Positions 35,983 to 45,139 of a stretch of 64,000 nucleotides of DNA are shown here, piece by piece; position 1 is the stretch's first letter, and each line of letters starts with the position of its first letter. Position numbers and translations under genes: made by a program. The notes below the pieces were generated by a model. The model made no database searches and was not told the origin of the DNA. It saw only the letters and a list, made by a program, of their open reading frames with translations. The stretch is taken from positions 1 to 64,000 of the forward strand of contig NZ_JNZO01000023.1 of assembly GCF_000717595.1 (NCBI RefSeq), given 5' to 3'. The stretch comes from Streptomyces flavochromogenes. Its GTDB lineage: Bacteria; Actinomycetota; Actinomycetes; Streptomycetales; Streptomycetaceae.

Positions 35983-37401
35983 ATGGCCCCAGTCGCCATG
36001 CGTCTCGCTGCACAATCTCTCTCCGACGCCCAGCCCGTCCCCTTCTGGCTGGAAGACCCCGGCAAGCCCGGCGCCCTGCCCGCCCTCACCGGCACCGAGA
36101 AGTGCGACCTTCTCGTCGTCGGCGGCGGCTACAGCGGACTGTGGACCGCGCTCCTCGCCAAGGAGCGCGACCCCGCCCGGGATGTCGTACTGATCGAAGG
36201 CCGCGAGGTGGGCTGGGCCGCCTCGGGCCGCAACGGAGGCTTCTGCGCCGCCTCCCTCACGCACGGCTTCGGCAACGGGCTCGCCCGCTGGCCGGGCGAG
36301 TTGCCGAAGCTGGAGGAGCTCGGCGAGCGCAACCTCGACGGCATCGAGGAGGCGGTCGCCCGCTACTCCCTGGACTGCGACTTCGAGCGCACCGGCGAGA
36401 TCGACGTCGCCACCGAGCCGTACCAGCTCGACGAACTCCACGAGATGTACGAGGAGATCGACCGGCTCGGTCTCGCGGACGGCCTGGAGCTCCTCGACCG
36501 GGACGCCGTCCGGGCGGAGGTCGACTCGCCGACCTTCCTCGGCGGTCTCTGGGACCGCCGAGGCGTCGCCATGGTGAACCCCGCCAAACTGGCCTGGGGC
36601 CTCAAGCGGGCCTGCCTGGACCTGGGCGTACGGATCTACGAGAACACCCCCGGCCTCGACCTCGTCTCCGTCGGCGCCGGCATGGGCGTGCGCACCCCGT
36701 ACGGCCGCGTCCTCGCCCGCCGGGTCGCCCTCGGCACCAACGTCTTCCCGTCGCTGGTCAAGCGGGTGCGCGCGTACACCGTCCCGGTCTACGACTACGC
36801 CCTGATGACCGAGCCGCTCAGCCCCGAGCAGCTCGCCTCCGTCGGCTGGAAGAACCGGCAGGGACTCGGCGACTCCGCCAACCAGTTCCACTACTTCCGG
36901 ATCACCGCCGACCACCGCATCCTCTGGGGCGGCTACGACGCGATCTACCCCTTCGGCGGCAAGGTCAGCGCCGAGATGGACCACCGCCCGGAGACCTACC
37001 TCACGCTCGCCGAGCACTTCTTCCGCTGCTTCCCGCAGCTGGAAGGGCTCCGCTTCAGCCATGCCTGGGGCGGCGCCATCGACACCTGCTCCCGCTTCTC
37101 GGCCTTCTTCGGTACGGCGTACCAGGGCAAGGTGGCGTACGCGGCCGGGTTCACCGGCCTCGGCGTCGGCGCCACCCGCTTCGGCGGCGACGTGATGCTC
37201 GACCTGCTCGCGGGGGAGCGGACCGAGCGCACCGCGCTCGAGATGGTCCGCCACAAGCCGCTGCCGTTCCCGCCCGAGCCGATCGCCTGGGCCGGCATCG
37301 GCATCACCAAGTGGGCGATGGCGCGCGCCGACGAGAACGGCGGCCGCCGGAACCTGTGGCTGAAGGCGATGGACCGGATGGGCCTCGGCTTCGACAGCTG
37401 A
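35983..37401 (+). CDS. FAD-dependent oxidoreductase, PuuB/gamma-glutamylputrescine oxidase-like
   Basis: An amino acid oxidase-fold (DAO) flavoenzyme of 472 residues. The dinucleotide-binding motif is LLVVGGGYSGLWTALLAK, WAASGRNGGFC follows, and the C-terminal FTGLGVGATRFGGDVMLDLL closes the FAD site. It resembles oxidases of gamma-glutamylputrescine and related amines. The matching ligase and hydrolase of the Puu pathway are not in this window, so direct oxidation of an amine is equally possible. I chose ATG 35983 because AAGGAG (35968-35973) lies 9 bases upstream. It is the last gene of the pot operon. Confidence 0.87.
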   Translation: MAPVAMRLAAQSLSDAQPVPFWLEDPGKPGALPALTGTEKCDLLVVGGGYSGLWTALLAKERDPARDVVLIEGREVGWAASGRNGGFCAASLTHGFGNGLARWPGELPKLEELGERNLDGIEEAVARYSLDCDFERTGEIDVATEPYQLDELHEMYEEIDRLGLADGLELLDRDAVRAEVDSPTFLGGLWDRRGVAMVNPAKLAWGLKRACLDLGVRIYENTPGLDLVSVGAGMGVRTPYGRVLARRVALGTNVFPSLVKRVRAYTVPVYDYALMTEPLSPEQLASVGWKNRQGLGDSANQFHYFRITADHRILWGGYDAIYPFGGKVSAEMDHRPETYLTLAEHFFRCFPQLEGLRFSHAWGGAIDTCSRFSAFFGTAYQGKVAYAAGFTGLGVGATRFGGDVMLDLLAGERTERTALEMVRHKPLPFPPEPIAWAGIGITKWAMARADENGGRRNLWLKAMDRMGLGFDS

Positions 37402-37526
37402 GACTCCACGAGGCCCTCTGTGTGACCTACACCACAACTGATGGGTAGCTGAAACCGCGTAAGAGCGGCCGCCTGAATCGCTCTCTCCGTACGGACACCG
37501 TGTCCACACGGAAGGAGACCGTTGCG

Positions 37527-37997
37527 ATGACTGGTACGGGGGCCTCGGGCGCCAAGAGCGCGGTGGAGTGGCTGGCTTCGGTCGCACCCGATCCGGACGC
37601 CTGCCGGTGGGAGTGGGAGCGCAACCCGCACGGGGTCGCGCTGCTCCCCGCCGGCAGGCGCTGGGACGTCCTGATCCTTCCGGCGGAGCTCGGCTATCCC
37701 ACCCTCGACGTCCTGGCCCGCCTGGTGGGCCGGCCGGGCCCGGTCCTCGCCGACTTCGGCGACGCCCGGATGGGCTTCTTCGTACCGCCGGGCACCGCGA
37801 CCCGCTGGCTCGGCACCGGAGTGCGCGGGGCGGGCGCCGGGACCTGGATCGTGGTCCCGTACCCGGGCCGCGCGACCGGCGGGGTGCGCTGGCTGGTGGC
37901 GCCGGACGGCGCGGGCACCCTCACCGACGCCTCGCTCCTGGAACTGGCGATGCACGAGGCGGCGGGGCGGCTCGGGCGGGCGGGAGGAACGTCGTGA
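37527..37997 (+). CDS. Conserved hypothetical protein
   Basis: A protein of 156 residues with no signal peptide or membrane segment. It contains WDVLILPAELGYPTLDVLAR, VLADFGDARMGFFVPPGTA and TWIVVPYPGRATGGVRWLV. This layout faintly recalls the N-terminal prim-pol-like domain found in many Streptomyces proteins but shows no acidic catalytic triad, so I assign no function. The start ATG has AAGGAG (37512-37517) 9 bases upstream, so it is clearly a translated gene. Confidence 0.75.
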   Translation: MTGTGASGAKSAVEWLASVAPDPDACRWEWERNPHGVALLPAGRRWDVLILPAELGYPTLDVLARLVGRPGPVLADFGDARMGFFVPPGTATRWLGTGVRGAGAGTWIVVPYPGRATGGVRWLVAPDGAGTLTDASLLELAMHEAAGRLGRAGGTS

Positions 37998-38163
37998 CCC
38001 GGGCGGCCCGTGCGGGCCGGTCCGGAGGGGCGGGGCCCGTGCGGTGGGCGGATCGGGGCGATGTGGTGCGTGCGGTGGGCGGGCCCGAGCGGTGGGGTTC
38101 GTACGGTGGGCGGATCGGTCCGTCCGCCGTGCGGACGTCGAGGGCAGAGGTCTTGACCACTTG

Positions 38164-38179
38164 ATTGGTCTGGACCATG
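38164..38179 (+). promoter_or_regulatory. DasR-type operator (dre) before chitinase
   Basis: ATTGGTCTGGACCATG matches the dre consensus (A[G/C]TGGTCTAGACCA[G/C]T) with an almost perfect inverted repeat of TGGTC and GACCA around TG. It is 46 bases before the chitinase start. DasR, a GntR-family regulator, represses chitinase and N-acetylglucosamine genes in Streptomyces, and GlcN-6-P relieves it. Confidence 0.75.
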
Positions 38180-38224
38180 CTGTGGCGCGCTCCCACGTCG
38201 ATTCCCCCACCCCCGGAGGCAGTT

Positions 38225-40027
38225 GTGGACCGCGCCAGACCTCTCACCCTGCTCCTCGCGGGCGTCCTAGCCGCCGGAGGACTCGCCGCGCTCGGCCCCG
38301 CCGCCCAGGCCGCCGACGCCGAACTCGCCCGCAACGGCGGCTTCGAGGCCGGCCTCGACGGCTGGACCTGCACCGCCGGCAGCGGCGCCGTCGTCTCCAC
38401 CCCCACCCACAGCGGCACGAAGGCACTCCAGGCGACCCCCGCCGGCAGCGACAACGCCCGCTGCTCCCAGACCGTCACCGTCAAGCCCAACTCCTCCTAC
38501 ACGCTCAGCGGTTGGGTGCGCGGCAGCTACGTCTACCTGGGCGCCACCGGTACGGGCACCACCGACGTCTCCACCTGGACGGGCTCCGCCCCCGACTGGC
38601 AGCGGCTCGCGACCTCGTTCACGACGGGGGCCTCGACGACCTCGGTCACGATCTACACCCACGGCTGGTACGGCACCCCGGCCTACCAGGCCGACGACCT
38701 CTCCCTCTTCGGCCCCGGCGGCGACCCGGTGCAGCTCCCGGCCGCCCCCACCGGCCTCGCGGCGGGCTCCCCGACCTCCACCACCGTCCCGCTGACCTGG
38801 TCCGCGGTCTCCGGCGCCACCTCGTACAACGTCTACCGGGGGACGACCAAGGTCCAGACGGTCGGCGGCACCTCGGCCACCGTCACCGGACTCACCGCTT
38901 CCACCGCGTACACCTTCCAGGTCAGCGCCGTGAACAGCGCGGGCGAGTCCCCGAAGTCGGCCACCGTGAGCGCGACGACGACCAGCGGCGGCAACCCGGG
39001 CAACCCCGGCCTGCCCGCACACGCCCTCGTCGGCTACCTCCACGCCAGCTTCGCGAACGGCTCCGGCTACACCCGCATGGCCGACGTCCCCGCCTCCTGG
39101 GACGTCATCAACCTCGCCTTCGGCGAGCCGACCTCGGTGACCTCGGGCGACATCCGCTTCAGCCTGTGCCCGGCGACGGAGTGCCCGAACGTCGAGTCGG
39201 CCGCCGACTTCAAGGCGGCCATCAAGGCCAAGCAGGCCGCCGGCAAGAAGGTCCTGATCTCGATCGGCGGCCAGAACGGCCAGGTGCAGCTCTCCACCAC
39301 CGCCGCCCGCGACACGTTCGTCTCCTCCGTCTCGAAGATCATCGACGAGTACGGCCTCGACGGCCTCGACATCGACTTCGAGGGCCACTCGCTGTCCCTC
39401 CAGACCGGCGACACCGACTTCCGCAACCCGACCAGCCCGGTCATCGTCAACCTGATCCAGGCGGTCAAGACCCTCAAGGCCAAGTACGGCCAGAACTTCG
39501 TCCTGACCATGGCTCCGGAGACCTTCTTCGTCCAGCTCGGCTACCAGTACTACGGCTCAGGCCCCTGGGGCGGCCAGGACCCGCGCGCCGGCGCCTACCT
39601 GCCGGTCATCCACGCCCTGCGCGACGACCTCACCCTGCTGCACGTCCAGGACTACAACTCGGGCTCCATCATGGGCCTCGACAACCAGTACCACTCGATG
39701 GGCGGCGCCGACTTCCACATCGCGATGACCGACATGCTGCTCACCGGCTTCCCGGTCGCGGGCAACACCGACCGCGTCTTCCCGGCCCTCCGCCCCGAAC
39801 AGGTCGCGATCGGCCTCCCGGCCTCCACCCAGGCGGGCAACGGCCACACGGCCCCGGCCGAGGTGAACAAGGCCCTGGACTGCCTGACCAGGAAGACCAA
39901 CTGCGGCACCTACCAGACCCACGGCACCTGGCCGGCCCTGCGCGGCCTGATGACCTGGTCGATCAACTGGGACCGCTACAACCAGTGGCAGTTCTCGAAC
40001 AACTTCGACGCGTACAACTGGAGCTGA
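38225..40027 (+). CDS. Secreted GH18 chitinase with carbohydrate-binding and FN3 domains
   Basis: A chitinase of 600 residues that cleaves chitin outside the cell. A signal peptide (residues 1-29, ending PAAQA) is followed by a carbohydrate-binding module (about 30-160, beginning ELARNGGFEAGLDGWTC). A fibronectin type III domain (about 175-258) precedes the GH18 catalytic domain (about 268-600). The catalytic motif DGLDIDFE ends in E386. The GTG start has GGAGG 5 bases upstream. It is preceded by a DasR-type operator. Its last 65 bases overlap the converging PAP2 gene. Confidence 0.94.
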   Translation: MDRARPLTLLLAGVLAAGGLAALGPAAQAADAELARNGGFEAGLDGWTCTAGSGAVVSTPTHSGTKALQATPAGSDNARCSQTVTVKPNSSYTLSGWVRGSYVYLGATGTGTTDVSTWTGSAPDWQRLATSFTTGASTTSVTIYTHGWYGTPAYQADDLSLFGPGGDPVQLPAAPTGLAAGSPTSTTVPLTWSAVSGATSYNVYRGTTKVQTVGGTSATVTGLTASTAYTFQVSAVNSAGESPKSATVSATTTSGGNPGNPGLPAHALVGYLHASFANGSGYTRMADVPASWDVINLAFGEPTSVTSGDIRFSLCPATECPNVESAADFKAAIKAKQAAGKKVLISIGGQNGQVQLSTTAARDTFVSSVSKIIDEYGLDGLDIDFEGHSLSLQTGDTDFRNPTSPVIVNLIQAVKTLKAKYGQNFVLTMAPETFFVQLGYQYYGSGPWGGQDPRAGAYLPVIHALRDDLTLLHVQDYNSGSIMGLDNQYHSMGGADFHIAMTDMLLTGFPVAGNTDRVFPALRPEQVAIGLPASTQAGNGHTAPAEVNKALDCLTRKTNCGTYQTHGTWPALRGLMTWSINWDRYNQWQFSNNFDAYNWS

Positions 40028-40598
40028 CCGCCAGGATCAGCAGCGAGAGGCAGAGGCTGGCCAGCACGTCGAGCGGCCAGTGGAAACCCCGCAGCACCAG
40101 CCCGGTCCCCGTCACCGCCGTCAGCACGGCGGCGACGGGGACCAGGCGTTTCGAGACCAGGAAGGCCGCGCCGAAGTAGGCGACGGCGGCCGTGGCCGTG
40201 TGCCCCGACGGGTAGTAGCCGTGCGCCCAGGGTTCCAGCGGACCGGGACGGGCCGTCCACTCCTTGAGGGGGATCACGAGCAGGGGCACGGCCGCCATGG
40301 CGAGACCCGCGTACAGGGCGGCGAGCCGTCGGCCGCGCCACACCGCGTACGCCATCGCGCAGGCGAGGACGGGGAGGGCGACGGTCATGTTGCCGAGGTC
40401 GGCGGCGAGTTCGGAGAGGCGCCGGGGGGCCGAGTCCACCACGGCCCGGGACACCCGCTCGTCGAGCCTGGCCAAGGGGCCGTGGACGAGCACCTGCCAG
40501 GTCACGACGACGAGGGCGACGAGCGCCGAGAAGAGAGCCGGCCGCCCTGGAACAGGGGGGGTGGTTCCAGAGCGGCCGAGAGGATCGGATCGCCGCAC
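39963..40598 (-). CDS. PAP2-family lipid phosphatase
   Basis: A protein of 211 residues with about five membrane segments. The phosphatase motifs are KEWTARPGP (the K-x6-RP box, with G in place of the second R), YPSGHTATAAVAYF and RGFHWPLD (HxxxD). It probably dephosphorylates an undecaprenyl or phosphatidyl substrate. The start is uncertain. The GTG at 40598 retains the first membrane helix, and an ATG at 40727 is also in frame. The reading frame continues 65 bases into the antisense strand of the chitinase before a stop, which gives an odd Ser/Cys/Arg-rich tail. Confidence 0.75.
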   Translation of the reverse strand: MRRSDPLGRSGTTPPVPGRPALFSALVALVVVTWQVLVHGPLARLDERVSRAVVDSAPRRLSELAADLGNMTVALPVLACAMAYAVWRGRRLAALYAGLAMAAVPLLVIPLKEWTARPGPLEPWAHGYYPSGHTATAAVAYFGAAFLVSKRLVPVAAVLTAVTGTGLVLRGFHWPLDVLASLCLSLLILAVSSSCTRRSCSRTATGCSGPS

Positions 40599-40830
40599 GC
40601 CCCGGGGGGTGTGGGGCGGGCGGCCGTCCGATCGGTGAGGAGTTCCGGAGCACGAGGCTCCAGGGGTGTGCGCGACGGCACGGTGTGGGCGGGGCTGGGG
40701 AGGCTCCGCCCGGGGTGTTTCTCTCATCTGCAGAAACCGTACGTCAGAGAAGGGGGGACCGACAGCCGGAAACGCGTCCCGCCATCGGCCCCCCACACAG
40801 TCTTCACACGGAGTGTCAGATCCGAGGTCG

Positions 40831-40962
40831 GATCCGAACTGCGATCCGAACTCCGATGCGAACCGCGGCCCGGATCCGACCCGAACCGCGCCCCTGACCC
40901 CGGTCCGGGCTGCGGTCCTGGCCCCGGTCCAAGCTGCGGTCCCGGCCCCCGGTCCGGACCGC
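40831..40962. repeat. Short imperfect tandem repeats
   Basis: Three 12-base units (GATCCGAACTGC, GATCCGAACTCC, GATGCGAACCGC; 40831-40866) are followed by two 24-base units, CCCCGGTCCGGGCTGCGGTC plus CTGG and a near copy (40898-40921 and 40922-40945). A partial third unit runs to 40962. The rest of the gap 40599-41019, which runs between the PAP2 and gabT genes on the same strand, holds nothing else I can name. Confidence 0.7.
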
Positions 40963-41019
40963 GACCGAACTCCGGTCCGTGTCCGGACCTGCCACAGGTC
41001 CGCTGCCGGACCCGCTGGG

Positions 41020-42354
41020 TCAGATCTGGGCGAACGCGTTCTCGATGACGTCGAGGCCCTCGTTCAGCAGGTCCTCGCCCATGACCAGCGGCGGCAGGAA
41101 GCGCAGCACGTTGCCGTAGGTGCCACAGGTCAGGACCAGCACACCCTCGGCGTGGCAGGCCTTCGCCAGCGCGGCGGCGGCCTCCGCGTACGGCTCCTTG
41201 GTCTCGCGGTCCTTGACCAGCTCGATGGCGATCATGGCGCCGCGGCCACGGATGTCACCGATGGCCGGGAACTTCTCCTGCATGGCGGTGAGGCGGGCCT
41301 TCATGACCTCCTCGATGCGCCGGGCCTTGGCGTTGAGGTCGAGCTCCTTCATCGTCTCGATGGAGCCCAGCGCGGCGGCGCAGGCCACCGGGTTGCCACC
41401 GTAGGTGCCGCCCAGACCGCCGCCGTGGACGGAGTCCATGATCTCGGCGCGGCCGGTGACGGCGGCGAGCGGCAGACCGCCCGCGATGCCCTTGGCGGTG
41501 GTGATGAGGTCCGGGACGATGCCCTCGTCCTCGCACGCGAACCACTGGCCGGTACGGCAGAAGCCGGACTGGATCTCGTCGGCGACGAAGACGATGCCGT
41601 TGTCGTTGGCGAACTTCACGATCGCCGGCAGGAAGCCCTTGGCCGGCTCGATGAAGCCGCCCTCGCCGAGGACCGGCTCGATGATGATCGCGGCGACGTT
41701 GTCGGCGCCGATCTGCTTGGTGATGTTGTCGATCGCCTGGGCGGCGGCCTCGGGGCCACAGTTCTCCGGGCCGGTGGGCCAGCGGTAGCCGTAGGCCACC
41801 GGCACGCGGTAGACCTCGGGCGCGAACGGACCGAAGCCCTGCTTGTACGGCATGTTCTTCGACGTCAGCGCCATCGTGAGGTTCGTACGGCCGTGGTAGC
41901 CGTGGTCGAAGACGACGACGGCCTGGCGCTTGGTGTACGAACGGGCGATCTTGACCGCGTTCTCGACGGCCTCGGCGCCGGAGTTGAACAGCGCGGACTT
42001 CTTGGCGTGGTCGCCCGGGGTCAGCTCGGCGAGCGCCTCGCAGACCTCCACGTAACCCTCGTAGGGCGTCACCATGAAACAGGTGTGGGTGAAGTCCTGG
42101 AGCTGCGCGGAGGCGCGGCGCACGACGGCCTCGGCGGAGGCGCCGACCGAGGTCACGGCGATGCCGGAACCGAAGTCGATCAGACGGTTGCCGTCGACGT
42201 CCTCGATGATGCCGCCGCCGGCCCGCTTGGTGAAGACGGGGAGCGTGGAGCCCACGCCACCGGCGACCGTGTCGAGACGGCGGGCCTGAAGCTCCTGCGA
42301 CTTCGGACCGGGGATGGCGGTGACGATGCGCCGCTCCTGCGGGACAGCGTTCAT
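41020..42354 (-). CDS. gabT: 4-aminobutyrate aminotransferase
   Basis: GABA transaminase moves the amino group of GABA to 2-oxoglutarate to give succinate semialdehyde and glutamate. The product has 444 residues. It contains ALFNSGAEAVENAVKIAR, VVVFDHGYHGRTNLTMAL, VADEIQSGFCRTG and the PLP lysine in ITTAKGIAGGLPLAAVTGR. The ATG at 42354 follows AGGAG (42361-42365). It completes a putrescine-to-succinate semialdehyde route with the enzymes at 16752-37401. The 325 bases upstream contain direct repeats. Confidence 0.95.
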   Translation of the reverse strand: MNAVPQERRIVTAIPGPKSQELQARRLDTVAGGVGSTLPVFTKRAGGGIIEDVDGNRLIDFGSGIAVTSVGASAEAVVRRASAQLQDFTHTCFMVTPYEGYVEVCEALAELTPGDHAKKSALFNSGAEAVENAVKIARSYTKRQAVVVFDHGYHGRTNLTMALTSKNMPYKQGFGPFAPEVYRVPVAYGYRWPTGPENCGPEAAAQAIDNITKQIGADNVAAIIIEPVLGEGGFIEPAKGFLPAIVKFANDNGIVFVADEIQSGFCRTGQWFACEDEGIVPDLITTAKGIAGGLPLAAVTGRAEIMDSVHGGGLGGTYGGNPVACAAALGSIETMKELDLNAKARRIEEVMKARLTAMQEKFPAIGDIRGRGAMIAIELVKDRETKEPYAEAAAALAKACHAEGVLVLTCGTYGNVLRFLPPLVMGEDLLNEGLDVIENAFAQI

Positions 42355-42491
42355 GCGGGGCTCCTGGGGGTGTTCTGGACGCACTTGCGGGTTTCCTCCG
42401 CAGGCTAGGCGCGGGGGAGGGGCGGGGGCATGCGCCGATCGGGAGTGGTGGGGGGTGTGTCGTTGTCCGGGATGGATAGGGCGGGGTGAAG

Positions 42492-42591
42492 GGAGGCTCC
42501 TGCGGGTGCGGGGACACACGGGCGCGGGACTCCTGCCGGTGCGCGGACACAGGCACCGGCGGAGGCTCCCGCCGGTGCGCGGGCACACGGG
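42492..42591. repeat. Three imperfect direct repeats of about 30 bases
   Basis: Copies at 42492-42522, 42526-42554 and 42561-42591 share the core CTCCTGCCGGTGCGCGGACA with small changes. They lie in the gap between gabT and the VirD4-like gene, divergent from each other, so the promoter region of one or both overlaps the repeats. Confidence 0.65.
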
Positions 42592-42679
42592 TGGGTGAAA
42601 CCCCTCCGGGGCGTCCCCGGGCCACTAGATTGACGGTGGCACAGAGACGGCGACCTGGCTGGTCAGGGGGCAGGGGTTC

Positions 42680-45043
42680 ATGGAGACCGACGGCACGTAC
42701 GAGTCGCGCGACACCCGGGGGGGTGCGGCGGTCCCGCGTCCGGCGGGTCCACCCGTGCCGTCCGGCCCGCCGCCCCAGGGGCCACCCCCTGTGCCGTACG
42801 CGGGGCAGAGCGGGCAGGTGCAGCAGGCATCGCCCCGTGTGCCGCCACCCCCGTCTCAACCGCCTGCTCGTATGGGCATCGCCGATTGGCTCCGGATCCC
42901 GCGCCCCGCCGCCGCTGTCGGCGTCTGGCGGCTCGGGCACCGTGAGCGGCCCGAGCAGGAGCCGGACGTGGTGGCGGGTCGCCAGCTGATCACGGGAGCG
43001 GTGATCGCATACCTCTGTGGCTGGCTGTTGTGGTCGTTGCTGTGGAACGGCTACCTCGAGGGAGGATGGATCTTCGTCGACAACTGGTGGCAGTTGCCGA
43101 TGCTGTGGCTCGTGCCTGCGGACTGGCGGAACCCTCAGAGTTCCGACCTGGAGCTGTACCTTGCAGCGCAGTTTCTCTGGTACGGCGTCATCCTCGGCCT
43201 GTTCTCTCTCGGCTTCGGCCGTGTGGGCAACTGGCGTGAGGTCTGGCAGCGCTACGGCGTTCCTGTATGGCCCGTGTTCGTACTCCTGCCGGGCGTCTGG
43301 CGTGAGATGCCGCGCACCGTGACCTGGTTCGCCTGGCTTTCGAACGTCTATTACGTGCTCCTGATCGCCGCCCTCGTCGCGGCCATCGGGCGGGTTGGTG
43401 TCTGGCCTCCCGTGCGGCGGCGTCTGGATGCCGGGGGTTCGGCGGCCGCCACCCCGACGCGTCCGGCCTCATCGGCCGTAGATCCCGTCGGGTGGCCGGA
43501 GCTGCGCGACGCCGGCCTGGCCGCGACCGCCGATCAGCTCGCCGAGGCCACCCGCCAGGGTGTGCTCGGGGACGTCGACTACGCCCGGATCCGCCGTGCC
43601 TGGCAGGGCGTGCGCACCCGGCCGGAGCGGCTCGCCGCCTTCACCGAGGCCGTGCGCAGCCGGGGCGCCGCCGCCTGCGGTCACCCCTCGGGTCTGCGTG
43701 ACCTACCGGTTCGGACCGCCACCCACGACCTGGCCACCGAGCAGGTGCTCATCGGCACAGTCGCCGACCACCCCCGCAACCCGTACGCGCGCCGCACCAC
43801 AGGCGTCGCCCTTGAACCAGGTCTTCTCGGGACCTCGCTGTTGGCCGTCGGGCCCGCCGGGGCCGGGAAGACGGTGCGCCTCGTCCGTCCCGTCGTCGAG
43901 TCACTCTGTCTGCAGGCCCTCGCCAACCGCGCCGTCGTCGTGGCCGTCACCTCCCACGGCGCGTCGGTCGGCTCCGACGGGTCCTTCGACGTGGTCGTCT
44001 CCATCGGGCGGCCCGAGTCCACCCACGACCTCGACCTGTACGGCGGGGCCGACGACCCCGACGAGGCCGCCCGGATCCTTGCCGAGGGGCTCGTCGGGGA
44101 CCTGGTCCCCGACAGCCGACGGGCCGCCACCGCGCTCGCCCAGCTGATCGGGCCGTTCCTTGCCGCGTACGGCCGCTTCCCCGGCGTGCCCGAGCTGCGC
44201 GAGCTGCTCGCCGGGACGCCCGGGGCGCTCGCCGCATTGCGCGAGGCCGTCGCGGACGACCCCGCCCAGCTGCGCGAGCTCGATGCCCGGCAGCGCCAGG
44301 CGGAACGCGGTGACGAAGTCGGAGTCCTGCTCGCGGAGCGCATCGCCTTCCTCGACCGGCCCGCCTTCGCCCGCTTCTTCCGGACGGAACGCTCGGAGGG
44401 CGAGGGCCCTCAGTTCTCCCTCCGCGCCGTCGAACACCCTCTCCGTGTCCGCGTCGACCTCCCCCAGCGCGGACATGCCGAGGCCTCACGGATCGTCTCC
44501 CGGCTGCTGTTGGCCCAGTTCGCCGAGGCCGCTCTCGCCCGTCGAGACCGTTCCCTCTTCGCCTGCCTGGTCCTCGACGACGCCACGTACACCGTCACCG
44601 GCGAGTCCGTCCGTGCCCTCCAGCGGCTGCGCTCGGCCAACGCGGGCGTGCTTCTCGCCCTGCGCAGCCTGGAGGACGTCCCCGAGGCGCTGCGCGGTCC
44701 GCTGCTCGGGGCGGTCGGCTGCCGGATGGCCTTCTCCGGCATCGCGCCGTGGGACGGCGGGCGGTTTGCGGAGACATGGGGCACCGAATGGGTGCAGACC
44801 CGTGATGTCACCAACCGGCAGATCATCTCCGACGAGCCTCTCACCAAGGCCCTGCACTTCATGCGGCGTCTCGTCACCGGCAAGGCGACGACCGCCGAAG
44901 CCGTGACTGTACGGGAAGTGGAGCGGCAGCGGTGGTCGGCGTCCGATCTCGCCCACGACGTCCCCGCCGGGCACGCCGTTCTGTCCCTCACCCATGTGCG
45001 GGGCGAGCACGCGCCGCCCCTGCTCGTGGACCTGCGGGGCTGA
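42680..45043 (+). CDS. VirD4/TraG-like membrane ATPase
   Basis: A protein of 787 residues. A Pro-rich N-terminus (1-65) is followed by about four membrane segments (100-250), then an ATPase domain with Walker A GPAGAGKTVRLVRPVV. The segments VVVVAVTSHGASVG and CLVLDDATYTVTGESVRALQ, then RSANAGVLLALRSLED, resemble coupling-protein (TraG/VirD4, TraM-recognition) domains. No relaxase or mating-pair gene is nearby, so the role is probably chromosomal and not conjugative. ATG at 42680. A perfect 13-bp terminator follows. Confidence 0.7.
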   Translation: METDGTYESRDTRGGAAVPRPAGPPVPSGPPPQGPPPVPYAGQSGQVQQASPRVPPPPSQPPARMGIADWLRIPRPAAAVGVWRLGHRERPEQEPDVVAGRQLITGAVIAYLCGWLLWSLLWNGYLEGGWIFVDNWWQLPMLWLVPADWRNPQSSDLELYLAAQFLWYGVILGLFSLGFGRVGNWREVWQRYGVPVWPVFVLLPGVWREMPRTVTWFAWLSNVYYVLLIAALVAAIGRVGVWPPVRRRLDAGGSAAATPTRPASSAVDPVGWPELRDAGLAATADQLAEATRQGVLGDVDYARIRRAWQGVRTRPERLAAFTEAVRSRGAAACGHPSGLRDLPVRTATHDLATEQVLIGTVADHPRNPYARRTTGVALEPGLLGTSLLAVGPAGAGKTVRLVRPVVESLCLQALANRAVVVAVTSHGASVGSDGSFDVVVSIGRPESTHDLDLYGGADDPDEAARILAEGLVGDLVPDSRRAATALAQLIGPFLAAYGRFPGVPELRELLAGTPGALAALREAVADDPAQLRELDARQRQAERGDEVGVLLAERIAFLDRPAFARFFRTERSEGEGPQFSLRAVEHPLRVRVDLPQRGHAEASRIVSRLLLAQFAEAALARRDRSLFACLVLDDATYTVTGESVRALQRLRSANAGVLLALRSLEDVPEALRGPLLGAVGCRMAFSGIAPWDGGRFAETWGTEWVQTRDVTNRQIISDEPLTKALHFMRRLVTGKATTAEAVTVREVERQRWSASDLAHDVPAGHAVLSLTHVRGEHAPPLLVDLRG

Positions 45044-45139
45044 GACGGGTCGGGGCGGACCGGGGGCGGCGTCGAGTCCCGCGGTGCGTCATCCGCGCGT
45101 CCCGAGCCGGAGCGGGCATCGGTCCGCCCTGGCACAATC

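Noticed and set aside
40599..40796. Upstream extension of the PAP2 gene to 40796
   Set aside because: The extra residues are Pro/Arg/Ser rich and lack hydrophobic or family content, so a later start is more likely.
42492..42591. CRISPR array from the direct repeats
   Set aside because: Copies are imperfect, spacing is irregular and shorter than spacer size, and no cas genes are present.
42680..45043. Integrated conjugative element marked by the VirD4-like ATPase
   Set aside because: No integrase, relaxase, attachment repeats or tRNA target could be found nearby, and codon use matches its neighbours.
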